A program made the translations under genes and the position numbers. A stretch of DNA of 64,000 nucleotides from contig JAGOQB010000001.1 of the NCBI GenBank assembly GCA_017991675.1, positions 62,001-126,000 of the forward strand. Reading direction: 5' to 3'. The stretch comes from Phenylobacterium sp. (GTDB lineage: Bacteria > Pseudomonadota > Alphaproteobacteria > Caulobacterales > Caulobacteraceae). A model generated the notes under the pieces. That model saw only the letters and a list, made by a program, of their open reading frames with translations, ran no database searches and was not told where the DNA came from. This document shows positions 58,543 to 64,000 of this stretch, one piece after another. Each line of letters begins with the position of its first letter. Position 1 is the stretch's first letter.

Positions 58543-60710
58543 CAGCGTCTCCCCGCCCCGGTGCGCAGGGCGTTCAGGGTCACCACCAGCGACGAGCCCG
58601 ACATCGCAAGGGCGGCGATAAACGGGTTGACCAGGCCGACCATCGCGGCCGGCGCGGCCACCATGTTGTAGAGCGCGGCGAACGAGAAGTTCTCCAGCGC
58701 CCGGCGACGGGCCGAGCGGGCGACGTCGATGGCCTCGATCACCGCCTCCAGCCGCTCGCCGGAGAACACCAGGTCGGCGGCGTTCTGGCTGGCGTCGAGC
58801 GCGGTTCCCGGCGCCATCGCCGCGTGGGCGCCGGCCAGCGCCGCCGCATCGTTCAGGCCGTCGCCGACCATCAGCACCTTGCGCCCTTCGGCGGTGCGCT
58901 CGGCGACCAGGGCCGCCTTGTCCGCCGGCGTCAGCGCCGCCCGCCAGGCCTCGATCCCGGCCTGCTCGGCCGCCCTCGCCACGGCGGCGAAGGTGTCGCC
59001 CGAGAGGATCTCGACGCTCAGCCCACGGGCCTTCAGGGCCGCCACCGTGGCGGCCGCATCGGCGCGCAGCTGGTCGGCGAACACGAAGCGGATCTTGGTT
59101 TCGCCGTCGATCCCGAACCACAGCTCGGTCTCGCTGGCCGGCGCGCCAGCGACGCCGACGAACGCGGCGCGGCCCAGCCGGGCGCGGCGACCTCCGATAT
59201 AGCCCTCGACCCCCTGCCCTGGCGTCTCGACGACATTGTCGGCCAGCAAGGTCGGGCCGGCATGGGCGGCCAGCGCCCGCGACAGCGGATGGGCCGAGGC
59301 CTTGGCCAGCGGCGCGGCCATGGCGATGGCGGCCGGAACCGGGTCGATCAGTTGCGGCCGGCCTTCGGTCAGCACCCCGGTCTTGTCGAGCACCACGTGG
59401 TCGACTTCGGCCAGCCGCTCCAGCGCCGCGCCCGACTTGACCAGCACCCCGCGCCGGAACAGGCGCGCCGAGGCGGTGACCTGCACCGCCGGAACCGCCA
59501 GGCCCAAGGCGCAGGGACAGGTGATGATCAGCACCGCGACCGCCCGCAGCAGCGCCTCGCGCGGCCCCATGCCCAGCGCCCAGACGCCGACGAAGGTCAG
59601 CGCCGCCGCGGTGTGGATGATCGGGACATAGAGCGCCGCGGCCTTATCGGCGAGCTGGACGTACTTCGAGCGCGACTGCGCCCCGGCCTCGACCAGGCGG
59701 GCGATGGCCGCGACGGCGGAATCTTCCGAACGGGCCACCGCGCGCAGCCGCAGCACCCCGCCCAGGTTCAGCGCCCCGGCCTGGCAAGCCTCGCCCGCCC
59801 CCACCCGCACCGGCAGGGTCTCGCCGGTCAGCATCGACTTGTCGAGTTCGGAGACCCCGGCGGTGATCGTCGCATCGACCGGAATCCGCTCGCCGGGGCG
59901 GACGACCAGCACGTCGCCGGGCGCGACCTCGCTGAGCGGGATGCGGCGTTCGGCGCCGTCCTCACCGAGCAGGGCCGCGGAAGGCGCCTGCATGGCCAAC
60001 AGGTCGGCGGCCGCGCTGCGGGCGTTGGCGCGCAGGCGGTGATCGAGCCAGCGGCCGATCAGCAACAGGAACAGCAGGGTGACGGCGGCGTCGAAATAGG
60101 CGTCCCGCCCGCGCAGCACCGTTTCGATGAACGAAATCACCAGGGTCAGGATCACGCCGATCGAGATCGGCACGTCCATGTTGGCCCGGCCCGAACGCAG
60201 CGAGCGCCAGGCCGACTCGAAGAACGGCATGCCGGCGTAAACCGCGCACGGCGCGCCGATCACCCCGCTCATCCACATCATCAGGGTCCTGGTGGCCGGC
60301 CCGAGCTCCTGACCGAACAGGCCCGCCCAGACCGGCACCGAGAACATCATGGCGTTGCCGGCCCCGAAGGCGGCGACGCCGAGCGCCAGGGTCAGGCGGC
60401 GGCCTTCGGCGTCACGGGCGGCGGCGGCCTTGCCCGGATCGTAGAGCGTCGCCGGATAGCCGAGGCCGTCCAGCCGCTCGAGCACCAGGCTGGGATCGCC
60501 CGCGCCGGCTTCGAAGCCGACCGTCAGCTTGCCGGTCGTCAGGTTCAGCCGCGCCGTCTCCACGGCCGGCAGCGACCGGACCTCACCCTCGATCTTGGCC
60601 ATGCAGGCCGCGCACCGCGCGCCCTTGACCAGCAGCTCCAACGAACGGCCCCCGCCCTCGACCGGGCGAAGGAAGGCGGAGAAATCCTGGCGATCAGCGG
60701 TCACGGCCAT
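58542..60710 (-). CDS. ccoI: Copper-translocating P-type ATPase (CcoI/FixI)
   Basis: This 722-residue P1B ATPase has an N-terminal HMA domain with the CAAC metal site (GARCAACMAKIE). The membrane CPC motif is in ITCPCALGLAVP, the phosphorylation site is DKTG, the HP motif is in SAHPLSRAL, and the hinge is MVGDGLNDAAAL. It exports copper for assembly of the cbb3 binuclear centre. It overlaps ccoH by 10 bases and ccoS by 3. Confidence 0.95.
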   Translation of the reverse strand: MAVTADRQDFSAFLRPVEGGGRSLELLVKGARCAACMAKIEGEVRSLPAVETARLNLTTGKLTVGFEAGAGDPSLVLERLDGLGYPATLYDPGKAAAARDAEGRRLTLALGVAAFGAGNAMMFSVPVWAGLFGQELGPATRTLMMWMSGVIGAPCAVYAGMPFFESAWRSLRSGRANMDVPISIGVILTLVISFIETVLRGRDAYFDAAVTLLFLLLIGRWLDHRLRANARSAAADLLAMQAPSAALLGEDGAERRIPLSEVAPGDVLVVRPGERIPVDATITAGVSELDKSMLTGETLPVRVGAGEACQAGALNLGGVLRLRAVARSEDSAVAAIARLVEAGAQSRSKYVQLADKAAALYVPIIHTAAALTFVGVWALGMGPREALLRAVAVLIITCPCALGLAVPAVQVTASARLFRRGVLVKSGAALERLAEVDHVVLDKTGVLTEGRPQLIDPVPAAIAMAAPLAKASAHPLSRALAAHAGPTLLADNVVETPGQGVEGYIGGRRARLGRAAFVGVAGAPASETELWFGIDGETKIRFVFADQLRADAAATVAALKARGLSVEILSGDTFAAVARAAEQAGIEAWRAALTPADKAALVAERTAEGRKVLMVGDGLNDAAALAGAHAAMAPGTALDASQNAADLVFSGERLEAVIEAIDVARSARRRALENFSFAALYNMVAAPAAMVGLVNPFIAALAMSGSSLVVTLNALRTGAGRR

Positions 60711-61177
60711 GTCAGTCGACGCTCGGCTTGAAAGACCTGCCCTTGGCTCTGGACGTGGACGTCCCAGGCTCCCGCAGCGGGCTTGGCGGGGGCGCGATAG
60801 CGGCCGGGCGCGGCTTCTGCGAACTTCAGCGGGTGCTCGCCGGCCTCGGTCGCCGGGCGGCGCAACAGGCCGGTCAGTTGCAGGCCGGAAACCGGCTGGC
60901 CCTTCGCGTCGGCGACTTCCACCACCACCCCGCCGGCGTCCGGCGCGGCCGTCGCGGACCAGCCCATGGCCGCTTGGGCGCGGCGCTGGGCGACGGCGCG
61001 GTTGTAGGCCAGGCCGTCCTCATAGGGCGTCACCGACACCTGCCCCGGGTGCGAGCGGTAGGCCAGCACCAGGAACAGGGAGTCGACGGCGATCACCACC
61101 CCGAAGAAGGCGACCACGGAAACGAGGACGTGCCAGCCGGTGACCCGGAACGGCTTTTTCACGGCGCGGGCGGTCAT
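60701..61177 (-). CDS. ccoH: FixH family protein (CcoH)
   Basis: The 158-residue protein has one N-terminal membrane helix (TGWHVLVSVVAFFGVVIAVD), then the conserved SHPGQVSVTPYEDGLAYNRA motif and a periplasmic beta-sandwich ending WDVHVQSQGQVFQAERRL. CcoH acts in cbb3 oxidase assembly and stability. Its start overlaps the stop of ccoG by 4 bases, and its end overlaps ccoI by 10. Confidence 0.93.
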   Translation of the reverse strand: MTARAVKKPFRVTGWHVLVSVVAFFGVVIAVDSLFLVLAYRSHPGQVSVTPYEDGLAYNRAVAQRRAQAAMGWSATAAPDAGGVVVEVADAKGQPVSGLQLTGLLRRPATEAGEHPLKFAEAAPGRYRAPAKPAAGAWDVHVQSQGQVFQAERRLTWP

Positions 61178-62679
61178 GGCGCGTTCGCAGCTCCTGAGAG
61201 GAAGGTGGTCTCGGTCCGGTCCTGCGCCGACGGCGTGGCGACGGCGAAGGCGGCCGACATGTTGGCCGCGGTGATCGCGGCCGGCGGCAGGGTCACGAAC
61301 ACTCGCACGGCGCGCACCTCGTTGGCCGGAACCTCGACCTTGAGCACGTCGCGGCTCTCGCGGTCGCCCGGCGTCTTCAGGATCGCGCCCTTGGGTCCGT
61401 CGAAGGCGACGCTATAGGTCTGGGCCTGGAAGGTCCGGTTGGCGATCTTGATCGTGTAGCCGTTGCGCACCGCCCCGTCGTGCAGCCGCACGAACACCGG
61501 GTTGCGGTCGTGCAGGACGTGGACGTCCATGGTCGGCCGGGTCATCAGCCCCCAGGCCATCAGCCCGCCGACGACCGCCAGCGCGACCCCGTAGAACACC
61601 GTGCGTGAGCGCACCAGCCGATAGACCGCCGGCGTGCCGCCCGCCCGGGCCTCGACGGCCGCGTCGGTGTCATAGGCGATCAGGCCCTTGGGCCGGTCGA
61701 CCTTGAGCATGATCTCGTCGCAGGCGTCGATGCACAGGCCGCAGTTGATGCACTCCAGCTGCGCGCCGTCGCGGATGTCGATGCCCATCGGACAGGCGGT
61801 GACGCACTGATTGCAGTCGACGCAGTCGCCGCGGCCCTCCCAGCCGGCGTTCTTCTTGTGGGCGCCGCGCGGCTCGCCGCGGTCGTAGCGATAGGTCACC
61901 TGCAGCGAATTGGTGTCCAGCATCGCGCCCTGGATCCGCGGCCAGGGGCACATGTAGATGCAGACCTGCTCGCGCATGGTCCCGGCGAAGACGTAGGTCG
62001 TGAAGGTCAGCAGAACGCAGAACACGTAGCCGGTGACCGGCCCCTGCCCCGCCCAGAAGTCGCGCAGCAGGCTCGGCGCGTCGTGGAAGTAGAAGATCCA
62101 GGCCCCCCCGGTGGCGAAGGCGATGCCCAGCCACGTGGCGTGCTTGCCGATCTTGCGCCAGGCCTTGTCCAGCGACCACGGCGCGGCGTCGAGGCGCATG
62201 CGCGCGTTGCGGTCGCCCTCGAACAGACGCTCGACATAGATGAACAGGTCGGTCCAGACCGTCTGCGGACAGGCGTAGCCGCACCAGAGCCGGCCGAACA
62301 GCGCCGTCACCAGGAACAGCGCCAGCGCCGACAGCACCAGCAGGCCGGTGATGAAGTGCACTTCCTGCGGCCACAGCTGGATGTCGAAGAAGTAGAATCG
62401 CCGGCCGGCGAAATCGACCAGCACCGCCTGGTCGGGCAGCACGCCCGGCCGGTCCCAGCGGATCCAGGGGGTGATGTAGTAGATCGCCAGGGTGACGATC
62501 ATCACCGCCCACTTGATTGCGCGCCAGCGGCCGTGGACCAGCTTCGGATAGATCGGGGCGCGCGGCTTGTAGAGACCGCCGCCCGGGTCCGCGCTCTTGC
62601 GGGCCCGGGCGGCGGCCGAGACCGGACCCGCTTCGTGCTTGGGGGCGGAAGCTCGGGTCCTGTCTATGACGACGGTCAT
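61174..62679 (-). CDS. ccoG: Cytochrome c oxidase accessory protein CcoG (FixG)
   Basis: This 501-residue membrane iron-sulfur protein has five or so helices. Two [4Fe-4S] motifs are in GDCVDCNQCVTACPMGIDIR and LECINCGLCIDACDEIMLK, and further cysteines in CGYACPQTVWTDLF and CIYMCPWPRIQ. The C-terminal periplasmic IgFold has the GxxPVFVRLHDGAVRNGYTI-type sequence. CcoG is a copper(II) reductase in cbb3 biogenesis. It lies 4 bp after ccoP. Confidence 0.95.
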   Translation of the reverse strand: MTVVIDRTRASAPKHEAGPVSAAARARKSADPGGGLYKPRAPIYPKLVHGRWRAIKWAVMIVTLAIYYITPWIRWDRPGVLPDQAVLVDFAGRRFYFFDIQLWPQEVHFITGLLVLSALALFLVTALFGRLWCGYACPQTVWTDLFIYVERLFEGDRNARMRLDAAPWSLDKAWRKIGKHATWLGIAFATGGAWIFYFHDAPSLLRDFWAGQGPVTGYVFCVLLTFTTYVFAGTMREQVCIYMCPWPRIQGAMLDTNSLQVTYRYDRGEPRGAHKKNAGWEGRGDCVDCNQCVTACPMGIDIRDGAQLECINCGLCIDACDEIMLKVDRPKGLIAYDTDAAVEARAGGTPAVYRLVRSRTVFYGVALAVVGGLMAWGLMTRPTMDVHVLHDRNPVFVRLHDGAVRNGYTIKIANRTFQAQTYSVAFDGPKGAILKTPGDRESRDVLKVEVPANEVRAVRVFVTLPPAAITAANMSAAFAVATPSAQDRTETTFLSGAANAP

Positions 62680-62683
62680 GGCC

Positions 62684-63550
62684 CTACTGGCCTCCGGCGT
62701 TGGCGTGGATATAGACGGCCAGCGCCTTCAGGGTTTCCGGGTCGAAGCGCGCCTTCCAGCTGGGCATGACGCCGTTGCGCCCGTTCCAGATCTGACCCTG
62801 GATGTCGGCCCGCGCCGAGCCGTACAGCCACTCCTGGTCGGTCAGGTTCGGCGCGCCCTGCTTCTGGTCGCCGGTCCCGGTCGGGCCGTGACAGGCGACG
62901 CATTGGGTCTGATAGACCGGCGCGGCGCGGCGCACGGCGGCGGCGTTGGCCGGCCGCCCCGAGAGCGCGACGACATACTCGGTCAGGTCCGAAATCTCGG
63001 CTGCGCTCAGCATCTGGTCGCGCCCGAAGGCCGGCATCTGCGAGAAGCGCGTCTGCGGATGGTCGGCGCGGATGCCCACCTCGATGGTGTGGTGGATGTC
63101 TTCCAGCGAACCGCCCCACAGCCACACGTCGTCGCGCAGGTTGGCGTAGCCCTTGGCCCCGACCCCGCCGGTGCCGTGGCAGGTGGCACAGTTGTCGCCG
63201 AACACCGACTGGCCGACCGCCTGGGCGTAGGCCTGCAGTTCCGGATCGCGCTCAATCTCTTCGAGGCTGGCGGTCTTCAGCCTGGCCGCCTGGGCGCCGC
63301 GAAGCGTGTTCAGATCGTTCAGGGCGACGACGACGTCGGCGCGGTCGGACTGGCCGAGCACGCCCTGGGTATAGCTGCGCACGCCGGGCCAGGCCGGCAT
63401 CAGCACCCAGTAGATGGCCGCCACCACGACGCCGGCCCAGAACATGTACAGCCACCAGCGCGGCAGCGGGTTGTCCAGTTCACGGATGCCGTCCCACTCG
63501 TGTCCCGTGGTTTCGACGCCCGTGACCTCGTCGGGTTCACGCTTGGACAT
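62684..63550 (-). CDS. ccoP: cbb3-type cytochrome c oxidase subunit III (di-haem)
   Basis: The ATG at 63550 gives 288 residues with an N-terminal membrane helix (PRWWLYMFWAGVVVAAIYWV). Two haem c sites are C121-x2-C-H125 (CATCHG) and C217-x2-C-H221 (CVACHG). Axial Met candidates are in SQMPAFGRDQ and GVMPSWKARF. It carries electrons to the catalytic subunit. It overlaps ccoQ by 14 bases. Confidence 0.95.
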   Translation of the reverse strand: MSKREPDEVTGVETTGHEWDGIRELDNPLPRWWLYMFWAGVVVAAIYWVLMPAWPGVRSYTQGVLGQSDRADVVVALNDLNTLRGAQAARLKTASLEEIERDPELQAYAQAVGQSVFGDNCATCHGTGGVGAKGYANLRDDVWLWGGSLEDIHHTIEVGIRADHPQTRFSQMPAFGRDQMLSAAEISDLTEYVVALSGRPANAAAVRRAAPVYQTQCVACHGPTGTGDQKQGAPNLTDQEWLYGSARADIQGQIWNGRNGVMPSWKARFDPETLKALAVYIHANAGGQ

Positions 63551-63716
63551 CGGGGGCCTCATCATCTTGCAGGGGAAGGCTGGCGAGGCGCTTGAACGCC
63601 TCGCGGTTGCGCGGCCAGAGCGCGTAGACGACGCCGCCGGCGAAGATCAGCCCGAAGTAGATCAGGCCGCCTTGCTGGGCGAACCGCGCGACGGTCTCGT
63701 AGGTGAGATCGCTCAT
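63537..63716 (-). CDS. ccoQ: cbb3-type oxidase subunit CcoQ (FixQ)
   Basis: This short frame encodes 59 residues: MSDLTYETVARFAQQGGLIY, then a helix (FGLIFAGGVVYALWPRNREA) and FKRLASLPL. This is the CcoQ pattern of one membrane helix followed by the basic FKRAA-like motif. It stabilises the cbb3 complex. Its start overlaps the ccoO stop (ATGA) and its end overlaps the ccoP start by 14 bases. Confidence 0.93.
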   Translation of the reverse strand: MSDLTYETVARFAQQGGLIYFGLIFAGGVVYALWPRNREAFKRLASLPLQDDEAPDVQA

Positions 63717-64000
63717 CGACGGTTCTCCGGGGCCTTGGCCTCGTAGGTGCTGAAGTCGACGAGCGTGCCGAGCATCTGCAGGTAGGCGATCAGGGCGTCC
63801 ATTTCCGACAGCTTGTCAGGCTCGCCGTCGAAGTCGCGCTGGATGACCTTGCCGCCATAGCGGGCCTGGAACTTGCTGGCCGCCGCGAACGGATCGGCCT
63901 GGGTTTCCAGGTCGTCCTTGGCGTTGTCGATCATGTCCTGGGTGTAGGGCACGCCGACCTTGGTCATGGCGCGGATCTTGTCCTGGATGTCGCGGTAATC
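63713..64000 (-). CDS. ccoO: cbb3-type cytochrome c oxidase subunit II (C-terminal part, cut by window edge)
   Basis: Ninety-five codons and the stop are seen, entering from the right edge in frame. GKVIQRDFDGEPDKLSEMDA and LIAYLQMLGTLVDF are the C-terminal signature of CcoO. The haem c site and the membrane helix lie beyond 64000. ccoN is expected further out, with its own FNR/FixK-type promoter. Confidence 0.93.
   Translation of the reverse strand, partial: DYRDIQDKIRAMTKVGVPYTQDMIDNAKDDLETQADPFAAASKFQARYGGKVIQRDFDGEPDKLSEMDALIAYLQMLGTLVDFSTYEAKAPENRR

Noticed and set aside
58341-60731. 796-codon plus-strand frame antisense to ccoI
   Set aside because: ccoI carries every P-type ATPase motif; the antisense frame is compositionally a shadow.

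Overview
The window looks like a chromosomal segment of a high-GC alphaproteobacterium, most likely of the Caulobacteraceae (Phenylobacterium/Caulobacter type). This is an inference. It rests on the strong GC-rich codon use, two TonB-dependent receptors of the kind abundant in that family, a FixK-type regulator next to a ccoNOPQ-GHIS cbb3 oxidase locus, several crotonase/CoA-transferase catabolic clusters, and the rlpA-tmk-holB-tatD run. No rRNA, insertion sequence, integrase or CRISPR array was seen. One tRNA gene, tRNA-Ser(TGA), is present.

Layout. (1) 1-10734: an aromatic meta-cleavage pathway. A divergent FAD phenol-type monooxygenase, cut by the left edge, faces a nearly continuous operon. 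That operon encodes the ring-hydroxylating dioxygenase alpha and beta subunits, a cis-dihydrodiol dehydrogenase, an AraC regulator, a second SDR, 2-hydroxypentadienoate hydratase, acylating acetaldehyde dehydrogenase, 4-hydroxy-2-oxovalerate aldolase, a meta-cleavage-product hydrolase and a two-domain extradiol dioxygenase. Together these cover dihydroxylation, rearomatisation, ring cleavage, hydrolysis and the lower pathway to pyruvate and acetyl-CoA. No ferredoxin or ferredoxin reductase is encoded here. (2) 10742-16264: a prolyl aminopeptidase, a DUF805 membrane protein and three exported proteins, including a 977-residue protein resembling zinc-dependent phospholipase C. (3) 16520-18387: a two-gene split-barrel / GAF / winged-helix unit that looks like an uncharacterised sensor. 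(4) 18469-28648: a TetR regulator and a CoA-thioester catabolic cluster with three divergent crotonases, a tautomerase-like protein, a VOC protein, a GPH transporter, a TonB receptor, a family III CoA-transferase and a LysR regulator.

(5) 28645-32367: an aminotransferase with a small overlapping membrane protein, then a LysR regulator facing a Cys-nucleophile alpha/beta hydrolase across a well-formed LysR-type operator. (6) 32429-39467: nine small to medium genes, nearly all with signal peptides, including SodC and an OmpA-type protein; most have no recognised function. (7) 39652-47818: a fused ADP-forming acyl-CoA synthetase/GNAT protein, a glutathione transferase, then housekeeping genes on the minus strand (purN, a PhnP-like hydrolase, tatD, holB, tmk, rlpA). 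(8) 47971-56200: tRNA-Ser, oleate hydratase, a LuxR-type regulator, a TonB receptor, an acyl-CoA dehydrogenase and an acyl-CoA ligase, a plausible fatty-acid or lipid utilisation set. (9) 56297-64000: FixK-like regulator, hemN, and the minus-strand cco cluster (ccoO-Q-P-G-H-I-S) for the high-affinity cbb3 terminal oxidase, cut by the right edge inside ccoO.

Strong overlaps of stop and start codons (ATGA/GTGA type) mark translational coupling through the meta-cleavage operon, the exported-protein operons, purN-phnP-tatD and the cco cluster. Candidate regulatory DNA was found between divergent genes at 1387-1413, 19155-19189, 31331-31357 and 34621-34640, upstream of fixK (56212-56236) and upstream of hemN (58383-58396).
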